This document shows positions 7,282 through 15,484 of a stretch of DNA of 38,197 nucleotides, in pieces. The position numbers were made by a program, and so were the translations under genes. This DNA is from CAZOIA01 sp964579675 (GTDB lineage: Bacteria > Planctomycetota > Phycisphaerae > UBA1845 > PWPN01). The notes beneath the pieces were generated by a model, which worked only from the letters and a program-made list of their open reading frames with translations, searched no databases and had not been told where the DNA came from. Every line of letters starts with the position of its first letter. The first letter of the stretch is position 1. The DNA lies in assembly GCA_964579675.1 (NCBI GenBank), contig CAZOIA010000032.1, positions 1 to 38,197 on the forward strand, in the 5' to 3' direction.

Positions 7282-9793
7282 ATTCGAAAACCTCCGGATC
7301 GGACGGTTTCGTGCGGCGCCTGGGATTGGCTTCTCCCGTTCCCGTAGCAGCCTGTGGGCCACAGCCCGAGCCAGTTGCAGTGAAACCTGACGAGGTTGCC
7401 TCCCATCGGTGCCGGCGAGCCCGGATGGCCCGGCGGACCTCGTCGATTGGTTTGTAGTACAGCTCGCGGGAACGGGCAATGATCCGGTCCCGGCAGTGGT
7501 GCTCCGGGATGTCCAGGGGCAGGTTTGTCCTGACGCGCACAATGTGGTTGCCGATCCTCGCAATGGCCTGGCCGACCTCCAGCGTGCTCAGGTCATCCAG
7601 ATCGACCTTACCCTGAAGATCTTTTTTGAGATGCTGGGCATCCTTGCGGTCCACCTTGAAGATGATCGTGGAGCCGACGCCCGATAGCGCGTCGGTCTTG
7701 CGGGTATTGAACTGACTCATGTACTGATGGGCCAGAGTGAGCGAGACGCCGTACTTGCGGGTTTCGGCGATGAGATCCTCCATTGCGTCCGTCAAGAATC
7801 GATGTGCTTCGTCACAGCAGATATGGTAGGGCCGGTGGTTGTCGTCAGGACCACTGCCACGCCCCAAGGCCGTCAGATGCAAGAGGGAAAGAACAAAACA
7901 CCCGAGAACGTCCCGCACTTCCGAGCCCACGTTGGAGAGATCCACCAGCAGGATCTTGCCCGAATCCATGACGTCACGGAAGCTGAAGGACGAGTGGCCC
8001 TGAGATAGCATTGGACCCACAGTGTCCGATGTCAGCAGCTTGCTGAGCTTGTGTTGGGGTGGCGTTAAGTCAGCTCGCTGGTAGCCATGGAAGTCGTCTC
8101 GCCAGAACTGGCTGGACACCTCATTGTCGATGAGCTCGCGCAGTTGATCGCGAAGCTCGCGGCTTTCTTCGGACTTCTTGCGGAGCAGGTCGGATGCATC
8201 GAGAAGGCTGCCCTCAGGCAGGTGCAGAACGGCGAGGAAGGCGTGCTTGAGCAAGTGTTCGAGACGGTCACCCCAGCCGGTGATGAAGCTCTTGAATGCG
8301 CCAACCATGTCGTCGGCGATCCGGCTGCGGCTCATGACGGCGCCGCAACGGAACGGGTTCCAGATTGGAATCCAATGAGGATCCCCGGGGTCAATGTAGA
8401 TCACGCGATCAGCGAATTCCTCGGGAATGAGGTAGAGGAGTCTTTGCACGAGCCGTCCGTGCGGATCCAGCACTGCCACGCCGTGGTTACGTCGAATATC
8501 ATAGAGAACCTTATGTTCCAGCAACGTGGATTTGCCGGTACCGGTGCCGCCGATGGCATGCGTGTGCTTCGTGCCGTACACATCGGGGATGCAGACTGGC
8601 TGCTCGGTACCGGCGTAGGAGCAGACGCCGATGGGCGCCCCGGTGGCAAGTTTCTCCGTGGATGGCAAGGTTTCAAGGGGCGGCAGGATAGCTTCGAGAT
8701 GCTCTAAGACCTTCGGCGGCGGGATATGGACAAGACTGGTCAGCTCCTCGGAATTGACCAGAAAGCCCGGACGGTAGGTCAGACCTGCGGCGAACATCTC
8801 CCCGATGGCCTCGGGGGAGAATTGCGAACGATAGCAGTCGGCGGTGATGCGGTTGAGCGGCCGGCCGCCATGCTGGATGACGCTGGCAATGACGGCCAGA
8901 GACCGAAGCAGCGGACCCGTTTGGTCCTGGCCGTCGATGACGCCGATCCTCAGTGCCGCGGCGAAGAAGGGCTTGTCGTTGTGCGACTTGACTTCGACGT
9001 CCATAGCCATCTGACGCAGGTCGCCCGACGGCGCTTGCTGGGCATAACGCTCCATACCGGTCAGGCCACTGATCAGCTTGATTTTGTATTCCAGGTCCAA
9101 CAGGGCCTGCACGTTCTCGTGCCAGTTGTGCCGAAACGATACGGGCGCGAACACAACCTGATAAAGACCGATCGTGGGAGGGACGATCTCAGCAAGAGAT
9201 GCAAGGAGAGGCGAATAGGGTGACCTCTTGAGCTCTTCCGGTCGCGTCAACAGATGCGAATACGGCGGCGGCGGATAGTAATCCCAGAAGACGGCGTCCG
9301 CCCAGCTCGCCGCCGGGATGGACCGGATCAGGTCGTTCTCTCCCATTTCCGACAAATAGCACTTCTCGAACTGGCCGAGAAACGCGGCCCGAACAACTGG
9401 AAGATCCTCTTTGTAGCAGAGGATCTGCATCACGATGCGCTTCTGGTTGCCCAGGATTTCCAGGGCAAGCCGGTGATGAATGCAAGAGAGGTTCTTCAGG
9501 AAGAGCTCGGATCGATTCCAGTCGCACTTCTGCTCGGGCGAGATCCAGACCCATAGCCTCGTCAGCTCGTCGTTATCAACCGGCGTATAGGGTTCCCACG
9601 AGACGGAACAATGCTCGAAACCTGCGTCTCGCACGCCTACGATCGGCTGGTAGACCGGTTCCAACCGGACGGGCTGGAGGACGAGATCGCCCTGGCAGCC
9701 CTTCGTTTCTTCCCGGTCCACGATTGCCCTGGCCTTAGCCGCCAGCACGTGCGGGTACGCACGGGCCAGAAGTGCCTGTTCAATTGATGGCAT
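7268..9793 (-). CDS. TraG/TraD/HerA-like DNA-translocating ATPase (soluble coupling-protein-like)
   Basis: A P-loop motor of the FtsK/HerA superfamily, 841 aa, likely to form a ring that pumps or remodels DNA. Residues 1-385 are an unrecognised N-terminal region without membrane helices. The ATPase follows: IGGTGTGKSTLL (Walker A, 414-425), VLDPHGRLVQ (441-450), VIYIDPGD, ILLVDLSN (614-621), Walker B ICCDEAHRF (658-666) and a TraD/TraM-recognition-like stretch (LTLAHQYMSQ). The tail is basic and ends in a Pro/Arg-rich segment. The start at 9793 is supported by a strong SD (CAGGAGA, 6 nt upstream); an in-frame ATG at 9817 lacks one. True conjugative VirD4 proteins have N-terminal membrane anchors, which are missing here, and no mating-pore genes are nearby, so a transfer role is not established. 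Overlaps the next gene by 14 nt. Confidence 0.88.
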   Translation of the reverse strand: MPSIEQALLARAYPHVLAAKARAIVDREETKGCQGDLVLQPVRLEPVYQPIVGVRDAGFEHCSVSWEPYTPVDNDELTRLWVWISPEQKCDWNRSELFLKNLSCIHHRLALEILGNQKRIVMQILCYKEDLPVVRAAFLGQFEKCYLSEMGENDLIRSIPAASWADAVFWDYYPPPPYSHLLTRPEELKRSPYSPLLASLAEIVPPTIGLYQVVFAPVSFRHNWHENVQALLDLEYKIKLISGLTGMERYAQQAPSGDLRQMAMDVEVKSHNDKPFFAAALRIGVIDGQDQTGPLLRSLAVIASVIQHGGRPLNRITADCYRSQFSPEAIGEMFAAGLTYRPGFLVNSEELTSLVHIPPPKVLEHLEAILPPLETLPSTEKLATGAPIGVCSYAGTEQPVCIPDVYGTKHTHAIGGTGTGKSTLLEHKVLYDIRRNHGVAVLDPHGRLVQRLLYLIPEEFADRVIYIDPGDPHWIPIWNPFRCGAVMSRSRIADDMVGAFKSFITGWGDRLEHLLKHAFLAVLHLPEGSLLDASDLLRKKSEESRELRDQLRELIDNEVSSQFWRDDFHGYQRADLTPPQHKLSKLLTSDTVGPMLSQGHSSFSFRDVMDSGKILLVDLSNVGSEVRDVLGCFVLSLLHLTALGRGSGPDDNHRPYHICCDEAHRFLTDAMEDLIAETRKYGVSLTLAHQYMSQFNTRKTDALSGVGSTIIFKVDRKDAQHLKKDLQGKVDLDDLSTLEVGQAIARIGNHIVRVRTNLPLDIPEHHCRDRIIARSRELYYKPIDEVRRAIRARRHRWEATSSGFTATGSGCGPQAATGTGEANPRRRTKPSDPEVFEYDTY

Positions 9794-9863
9794 GACCGTC
9801 TCCTGCCGAATCGCCACCCCATTGGGCGCTGCGGCAGGATCACGGCCCCTGTTTCACCAAATC

Positions 9864-10445
9864 TCAGGTTCGGCCGATCTGGCGGAGTCGTTGGATTATC
9901 CGGGGATGCTCGCGGAGAACTTTGGGGAAGTCGGCCCGGATACGGCCGGCGCCACCCTCCGTCAGCTCGGACGGCAGAAGATGTCCGTAGCGTCTCAGGT
10001 ACTCGTCCGGGGCGGCGAGTTTCTCCTCCGTCGAAAGTTCGTTCCAGTAGTGGCCGACCCTTGCCCCCAGCTCGTTCTCGGCATACTGGCCCACCACAGC
10101 CTGAGCGACTCTCTTGAGAACGGCATACAGACCGCCCTCGGCCCCCGTGCGGGCCATCTCAAACGCCGCCTTGTCTCCGCGCGGGCCGAACGCCTGCGTC
10201 AGGAGATGAACGCAACGGCCCCGGTAGAACTCCTCTGCCCCCCTCACCTCTTCACGCAACCGCAGGATCCTCGCATCCAGGTGTTGGTGAAAGCGAGCCA
10301 GACATCTGAAGAACTCGTCCCAATCTGTGATTTGGCTGCCCGGGGAAGGGAAGGTGTTGATCGCCTCGTCGGCGCGCCGGGCGACCTCGTTCAGCGTTCG
10401 ATCCGGATCCAGGCTGTCCAGGAGTTGCTCGAGCCTGCTGGCCAT
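9864..10445 (-). CDS. Helical paralogue family protein, copy 3
   Basis: Function unknown, 193 aa, all-helical in appearance and without signal peptide or membrane segment. Shares with its neighbours the order DWDEFFRCLARFHQHL, a helix ending in LLTQAFGPRG, the Gly motif MARTGAEGGLYAVLKRV, and YLRRYGHLLPSEL. The motif spacing matches copies at 10458-11039 and in the fusion protein at 11056-12732. The ATG is preceded by a clear SD (TAGGAGAG). It sits 12 nt after the previous gene and 70 nt before the ATPase gene, the widest gap in this part of the operon. Free-standing copies beside a fused copy suggest subunits that assemble with each other or with the ATPase; that is inference. Confidence 0.75.
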   Translation of the reverse strand: MASRLEQLLDSLDPDRTLNEVARRADEAINTFPSPGSQITDWDEFFRCLARFHQHLDARILRLREEVRGAEEFYRGRCVHLLTQAFGPRGDKAAFEMARTGAEGGLYAVLKRVAQAVVGQYAENELGARVGHYWNELSTEEKLAAPDEYLRRYGHLLPSELTEGGAGRIRADFPKVLREHPRIIQRLRQIGRT

Positions 10446-10457
10446 AACGAAACTCTC

Positions 10458-11039
10458 CTACAACCGCCGGAAGATCGACGACGTTCGCTGCAAGGACGTC
10501 ACGTACGAGTGGATCAGCTCCTGGAAGTTCTGGGCGTATCGCTCCGGCTGATTGGCCTGAATGGAGGACGCCAGGTTCGCGCCGCACTTGGCGATGAACT
10601 GGCGGATGATCTCGACCTTGTCCTCCCAGGAGTTTGGCGCGACGTGCCGATCGAACATCTCGCGAATGTACCTTTCCACCGATTCTGCTTTCAGTGCCTC
10701 GGCAATCAGGTCGAGCTGAACGCGGAGGCCCCCGTTGGTGCCGTCGCGCGCGTCGTTGAATGCGGCGACGATATCTCCACTACGGCGGCGGTATTCCCGC
10801 TCCAAAACCTCCTTGGCCCGCCCGGCCGCCTCGGAGGCGGGCAGGGCGCCGCCCCTCGAAACGCATTGCGTGAAGTGGTGATTGTAGTAATCCGCGATGA
10901 GGTCGCTGTATTCTTCGAAGCTGCTGGCGGTATTGCTTCTCAGCGGATAACGCATTCGTGCCTCATCGTGCGGCAGGCCGACCTGCTGCGCGATCTGGCG
11001 CTCGTCCAAGGCTCCCAACAAACTGTCGATGGCTGGCAT
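10458..11039 (-). CDS. Helical paralogue family protein, copy 2
   Basis: Function unknown, 193 aa. It is the closest relative, by eye, of the C-terminal domain of the upstream fusion protein: IAQQVGLPHDEAR matches LAKKIGQPIDSAR, NDARDGTNGGLRVQLDL matches AEARDGIHGGMRFVLDV, NQPERYAQNF matches EPPERFARHY, and YVTSLQR....FRRL matches YVQSLDR....LRSL. It is predicted all helical and contains a single cysteine pair too far apart to suggest a metal site. The SD (AAAGGATG) lies before ATG 11039, 16 nt after the stop of the fusion gene. The duplication looks old, because identity is concentrated in the motifs rather than spread along the chain. Confidence 0.78.
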   Translation of the reverse strand: MPAIDSLLGALDERQIAQQVGLPHDEARMRYPLRSNTASSFEEYSDLIADYYNHHFTQCVSRGGALPASEAAGRAKEVLEREYRRRSGDIVAAFNDARDGTNGGLRVQLDLIAEALKAESVERYIREMFDRHVAPNSWEDKVEIIRQFIAKCGANLASSIQANQPERYAQNFQELIHSYVTSLQRTSSIFRRL

Positions 11040-11055
11040 ATCGAATCATCCTTTC

Positions 11056-12732
11056 CTACAGAGAACGAAGCAGTTGTTTCACCCGATCCAGGGATTGTAC
11101 ATAGGTTACAAGAATAGTCTCATAGTGACGAGCGAAACGCTCAGGGGGCTCGTCGCGGATCTCAGGCGGCAGGTGCGGCCCCAGCCTTTCCAGAAAGGCC
11201 TCCATGAAGGCCGCCCGGCCAGCCCAATCCAGCGGATCGACGGCCTCCTTGACGACGCGCCTGACGTGATTGACTTGCATTTCCGTCTTGAACTGCTCGG
11301 TCATCACGTCCAGCACGAACCGCATGCCCCCATGGATGCCGTCGCGGGCCTCGGCCCAGGCGGCATTCGCCCCGCCCTTGTCGGCGAAGGCCTGCTCCAG
11401 CAGGGCAAGACTCTCCGAACGAATTGTCTGCTCCTGCCCGGAGGCCCGAACCGAGCCCGTGTGCCTGAGCAGCGCAAGATAGAAGGCCGCAATCGCGTCC
11501 CGGAAGACCTCGTAATCCTCGATGATCACGCCGTCCATCACGTAGGTGGCTCGCGCCGAGTCGATGGGCTGGCCGATCTTCTTCGCCAGCGTTTCGGTGC
11601 TGATCTCGGCCAGGACAGCCGAAACGGTCTCCTTCATCGTTGATGGCGCGGGCTTGGGAATAGATAGCTCTTCCCGTGGTGGCCCGGCCACCCTGCCCGA
11701 CGCCCCATCCAGGAGGTACTGGATATCCCCATGGTCCTCGTCAGTGGCGAAGCGGGCGACCTTCAGACACTGCTCCACCGGCAGCAACGGAAACAAACCC
11801 TTATCCCGCCGCGTTGTCGGCGGCAGAGAACGCACCAGCGCGACAAGCTTTCTCCCGAAGTCGGGCGGGTATCGCTTCTGACGAATTTCGTGACGAGCCC
11901 GGGCCAGAAGAAGATCCCGTGCTTCCCTGGTATCTCCGGCAAACAGACGGGTTTCCAATGCGCGCCAGAATCGTTCATCGTTGCCCGTGCCCATGAGGGC
12001 CGCGGCCCTCTCGACCGGAGATCCGTTTTGATCGAAGATGGTGTCAGTGTCAAAGAAGTCCGCGCGAAGGCTTGCGAGCGCTATCGCGTCGTCATCGGCC
12101 GTAGCCCTGATCAACTGTTCAACATCCGCGATCTGTGCGATTCGCAACTCGCCTTGGGCCGCTGTCATGGCGTCAGCGGCACGCTCTCTCTGGACGGGCG
12201 ACAACGTTTTCAGTGACGTATCGGCGTCGAGGGAGGGGCAGACGAATCTGTGAATCGTAGGATCCCCAGTCGCGGCGGCAAGTTTGGCAGGCAGGCTGCT
12301 GACCGGTCGGATGTCTCCATCGGCGCAGGCGACATGCCCGGTCGTCACGGTATCCTGTCTCAGGGGCAATCTCAGCACCGCCGACAGGCAGGCCAGGAAC
12401 ACAGCGCTATCGGCAGAATACCCGGAGATGCTCAACCCCAGATCGGCCGCGGAAGCCGCGCCGAGATTGATCACCGAGACCCCTAAGGACTGGGGCTTCC
12501 ATTTGGGCACCAGTCGCTGCACGATAGCATCGATGGAGGGCAGGACGTCTTCGGTGAGGTGCTGGATAACCTGTGACGCGAAAATCGCCCGGCCGCTGAA
12601 GATCAGACGCTTACGACCCGCGCGTCGGGGTACACGGGCCACTACCGTGGAGACGACTGCCTTGGCGTCATCACCCTGCCCAAAGACGAGGACTGTTCTG
12701 GCTCTCCCGATGACGGACCGTTCGTCTGCCAC
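11056..12732 (-). CDS. Lon-type Ser/Lys protease-like domain fused to helical paralogue domain
   Basis: Two-part protein of 558 aa. Residues about 75-210 resemble the proteolytic domain of Lon: GYSADSAVFLACLSAVL (106 = Ser, equivalent to GPSAG in Lon), LPLRQDTVTTGHV (equivalent to the NPVRADVAMTGEI block), then RPVSSLPAKLAAA, where K150 falls at the catalytic lysine position. Counting from memory of E. coli Lon (S679, K722), the Ser-Lys spacing differs by one residue, so the dyad seems kept. No AAA+ ATPase or Lon N-terminal domain is present in the chain. Residues about 215-345 are a helical linker. Residues about 366-558 are copy 1 of the local helical family (ARDGIHGGMRFVLDV at 462-476). 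The start is GTG 12732, overlapping the upstream TAG stop by 1 nt. Protease activity is plausible but unproven; a ring ATPase next door could supply the unfolding motor. Confidence 0.7.
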   Translation of the reverse strand: MADERSVIGRARTVLVFGQGDDAKAVVSTVVARVPRRAGRKRLIFSGRAIFASQVIQHLTEDVLPSIDAIVQRLVPKWKPQSLGVSVINLGAASAADLGLSISGYSADSAVFLACLSAVLRLPLRQDTVTTGHVACADGDIRPVSSLPAKLAAATGDPTIHRFVCPSLDADTSLKTLSPVQRERAADAMTAAQGELRIAQIADVEQLIRATADDDAIALASLRADFFDTDTIFDQNGSPVERAAALMGTGNDERFWRALETRLFAGDTREARDLLLARARHEIRQKRYPPDFGRKLVALVRSLPPTTRRDKGLFPLLPVEQCLKVARFATDEDHGDIQYLLDGASGRVAGPPREELSIPKPAPSTMKETVSAVLAEISTETLAKKIGQPIDSARATYVMDGVIIEDYEVFRDAIAAFYLALLRHTGSVRASGQEQTIRSESLALLEQAFADKGGANAAWAEARDGIHGGMRFVLDVMTEQFKTEMQVNHVRRVVKEAVDPLDWAGRAAFMEAFLERLGPHLPPEIRDEPPERFARHYETILVTYVQSLDRVKQLLRSL

Positions 12733-13309
12733 TACTTCTTCGCCTCCGGAGAATCCAGTGTAATCTCGAGGGTCCCGGTTTCGAGGCCCGGATAAACACG
12801 TACGTGCAGTGTTCCGTCAAGCAGATCGATCTCCTGTGTTGGCCGACGCCTCGAATCGCCCGTGTCGGCAGCCATGGGCAGGTCCAGGTCGGGGAACGCC
12901 TTCGCCCAGACAACCTCCTGCTGCGTCAACGAACCCTCCCACAGTACAAGACCGGTGTCGGCCTTGAGACGATATTGCCCCGGCGAAATGCCTCCCATGG
13001 TCCGTGTGCCGGAAGGTTGCTCGAAAGAGCACCTGGCCACAGGCGCGTCGTCCCTTTCGAGCACGAGTTCGATGGACGCCGGTCGGTCCATCTCGTCAAG
13101 GAGCTTGGCGCCCACTTCCTCGGGCGCGTCTGTCNNNNNNNNNNGTTCACGGAGTCCATGAATCGGAGGAACTGCTGGTAGCCGGTGATGTATTGGGGCT
13201 CCTGGCCCATCGTGCGAATCCGTTCGAATGCCTCGCGCATCGCACCTCTCGGCTCGGCTTGCCGCAACGCCTCGCTGATGATCGGGAGAAAGAATAACTC
13301 GTCAGACAT
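12732..13309 (-). CDS. Beta-rich unknown protein interrupted by the assembly gap
   Basis: Function unknown. The 5' part (13309-13145, 55 aa) begins MSDELFFLPIISEALRQ and is helical. The 3' part (13134-12732, 134 aa) is beta-rich: ASIELVLERDDAPVARC, TMGGISPGQYRLKAD, LVLWEGSLTQQEVVWAK and HVRVYPGLETGTLEITL. These look like an Ig-like or carboxypeptidase-regulatory-like sandwich. Counting ten N, the two halves are out of frame by one base, so the N run is almost certainly a nominal spacer and not a real length. I treat the halves as one gene because the 5' half has its start coupled to the gene before (ATGTCTGA overlap, 8 nt) and the 3' half ends exactly at the next start (TAGTG). The missing length is unknown. 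Confidence 0.6.
13135..13144. other. Assembly gap (10 N)
   Basis: Ten ambiguous bases lie inside the coding region of a small operon gene. The flanking coding frames disagree by one base, which indicates that the true missing length is not ten. Confidence 0.99.
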
Positions 13310-14465
13310 CGCCCGTCCTCCGTGCATTCGCCTGTCGCTGGTCTCCCAGGACCCTCTGAACCTGGTGCCATACGCCGGCATCCTGGGCCGTTTCAATGAA
13401 GGGAGCATGGCTTGCCAGGGTGTGGGCGACATTCGCCCACAAGTCGGGAATCCGGCCGGGCAAGTCCCAGCGAATGCCGGCGAAGCGGCTCACGGTCGAT
13501 TTGCTCAGACCAAAATCGCGAGCCACCTGTGATTCCTCATAGCGATCTTCGCTGAGTGCCTTAAGGATGAAAAGCACCAGATTCTTGAGCTTGACCTTGC
13601 CCAAGGCCTGGATCGCCGGGCGCAGCTCCCTGATCCTGGCCACCTTCTCATCCGCGATGGCCACCGCCAGATCGAAGGCGCCGCTATCCTCCGCGGCCAG
13701 AGCATTCAACGGGACACTGGCCAGATCATGTGAGGGGGTCTGGCGCACATCGCTGTCGATCGGCACCTGGCGGGCAATGCCGAAAGATTCGTCGACGACC
13801 CGCTGAACACGGTCGCGCTCCTGCGCCCGGGACGGATCGGGATCATCCACATGGGTCTCCAGCCAAACCCGTCGCTCATGTCCCGCCAATGAGGCCGGCA
13901 TCCAAACCTGTATGGTGCCGGCGCCGACTTGCCACGCGTACCGCGTCCTCGCGGGGTTGCATTCGCGCCGGGCCTCCAGGCAGGAAAGCCGGAAATGCTT
14001 GACCACGCCGCGCTGAAGAATCCGTGCCGACGCGGTCTCGTTCTCAAGGGGACTCATCGACGACTTGTCTCGCTTCCACTTTTCCCACACTTGCAGGAAG
14101 GCTCGGAAGTAGTAGCGGCAATCGGGACCAGCTCTTCCTTCGGTCGTAGGAGCCTGATTCTCGGGAGGAAGATTGGAGAACCTGTCGGTGACGATGTCGC
14201 AGGCCCGATCCAGCACGGATGCGCTATGGCCGGCCGTCCTCATAGCCCACGGCGTCTCGCGAAGCACACTGATAAACCGAATGAAAAGTAGGGGCTGACC
14301 GCCCACAAGTCGGAACACGGGGCGGTTGTCGTGCAGCTCCTTCAGCGCGAGGCGATCTCCCTCATTGCCAATGCGCGACGCGAGCTCCACGAGAGGCAGC
14401 GCTTCATAACACTCCGCCTGCGTGTTCAGAGCAAGCTGAACGTTGGGATCGAGTTCTGCATGCAT
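13302..14465 (-). CDS. HTH regulator-like protein, first gene of the minus-strand operon
   Basis: Unrecognised protein of 387 aa. Residues about 20-100 are helical (LVELASRIGNEGDRLALKEL, then LLFIRFISVLRE), loosely like a sigma-factor or helical adaptor region. The centre (about 160-225) has CLEARRECNPARTRYAWQV, IQVWMPASLAGHERRVWLE and a conserved-looking acidic turn (VDDPDPSRAQERDRVQR). Near the C-terminus a helix-turn-helix is clear: RYEESQVARDFGLSKSTVSRF (309-329). As first gene of the operon, facing a 1-kb divergent region, it may control this operon, the facing kinase operon, or both. I chose ATG 14465 because the protein reads MHAELDPNVQLAL from there; the frame is open to an ATG at 14618, but those 51 residues look non-coding. 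The stop overlaps the next start by 8 nt. Confidence 0.6.
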   Translation of the reverse strand: MHAELDPNVQLALNTQAECYEALPLVELASRIGNEGDRLALKELHDNRPVFRLVGGQPLLFIRFISVLRETPWAMRTAGHSASVLDRACDIVTDRFSNLPPENQAPTTEGRAGPDCRYYFRAFLQVWEKWKRDKSSMSPLENETASARILQRGVVKHFRLSCLEARRECNPARTRYAWQVGAGTIQVWMPASLAGHERRVWLETHVDDPDPSRAQERDRVQRVVDESFGIARQVPIDSDVRQTPSHDLASVPLNALAAEDSGAFDLAVAIADEKVARIRELRPAIQALGKVKLKNLVLFILKALSEDRYEESQVARDFGLSKSTVSRFAGIRWDLPGRIPDLWANVAHTLASHAPFIETAQDAGVWHQVQRVLGDQRQANARRTGDV

Positions 14466-15484
14466 CCCTTGCCTACTGATGAAATAGAGACACTCGTGCC
14501 TGGCTCGGTATTCGCATTCTGACCAGGCCTGCACCACCGACGCCGAGATCGCCCGTGGGTCTGTGAATCCGAAACGGAGCTGCGATGGGCAAACGGTTAC
14601 CTGGTTGCCACCCCACAACAGTACAAACCCGCTTTCGCCAGGGTGCCATCCCCCTCCCAGTGGACCGGAATCAGCTGGACGCGGCGGAGCACAAAAGCCC
14701 CGGCAGCACGGTTTGCCTCAGGGTCTCCACTGAGAATGGGCGATCTGCTCGCGGACAAGTTTACCCGGAACCGGCAGCATGGCCACAGTGCGGGCGGCTA
14801 CCTCGGGGGCAAGGCTAGATGGCCCCAGAATGCTCACGGAACCAGGGCCGTCGGACGCGGCCCCCTATGGGCAGGCGCGTAGCATCGTCGAGTGCCGCTG
14901 GAATGAAGCCCAGGGCAACTGAACCGCGGCTGGCGGTATCCTGGCAATCGCAGCGACACAGCCATGGCGAGAGATGGCCAAGCCCCTGCTAGCCCTCCTG
15001 AAGTCTCGTAAGCCATTGTGTAGAAAAACTTTACGGTGCACATAGTCCGGCCGGTTCATTCGTAGCAATGGTCGCCCGCTCTTCCCGTTGGAGGATCGAG
15101 GTACGCACAGCCTTCGGACTTGCAAGGAAGAGCCGGTCGACGGTCTGGGAAGTGGGGTCCTCTGGTGGGCGGGACCCGGCTGGGATGTCCCCTCACGGCG
15201 CAAGGCGGCCAGCTCCTGCGGAGCGCCCTCGATTGAACGCACGGTCAACGTCGAGCCGTTCCTTGACGGACAGGACACCTCCAACGGAACGGGACTCCTG
15301 TTCCTACGTTCCAGCCACGCACGGCGCAAAGCCTCGTGGCACGAGGAAGTTGGAAGGCCCATGCCTCATGACTGGGCGCCGCGCCGGAGGTCATCGCGTC
15401 CGGCTTGCGAGGCGCCACGCATTCGGCTAAAAAAGGGCCAAATCGTCCCTGACACGTCCTGTTATTAGATGATGGGAGCCGGGA
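14466..15484. promoter_or_regulatory. Gene-free divergent intergenic region
   Basis: About 1 kb between the divergent minus-strand operon and the kinase operon. The open frames in it are short, overlap each other on both strands and are rich in Arg, Ser and Pro, so I see no supportable gene. It should hold the promoters of both operons. An AT-richer patch at about 15010-15045 (TTGTGTAGAAAAACTTTACG) and another at 15424-15475 are the likeliest promoter zones, but no convincing -35/-10 pair can be assigned. A GGGAGCCGGGA stretch just before 15485 serves as the ribosome-binding site of the kinase gene. The length is unusual for this otherwise tightly packed window. Confidence 0.5.

Noticed and set aside
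7282..7563. N-terminal extension of the helical protein at 6691-7281
   Set aside because: Entirely within the ATPase gene in another frame, with Ser/Thr/Arg-rich sequence. The true start is the ATG overlapping the ATPase stop.
7268..9793. Reading the ATPase as a conjugative coupling protein with a type IV secretion system
   Set aside because: No N-terminal membrane anchor and no relaxase, VirB4 or pilus genes in the window. The broader HerA/TraG-like label is safer.
6574..9793. CRISPR array or tRNA genes anywhere in the window
   Set aside because: No regularly spaced long repeats and no recognisable tRNA cloverleaf were seen when reading both strands; a covariance or CRISPR search would be needed to exclude weak cases.
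14865..15362. Minus-strand open frame of 165 codons in the divergent region
   Set aside because: Arg/Ser/Pro-rich shadow-like sequence with no start signal; overlaps equally poor plus-strand frames.
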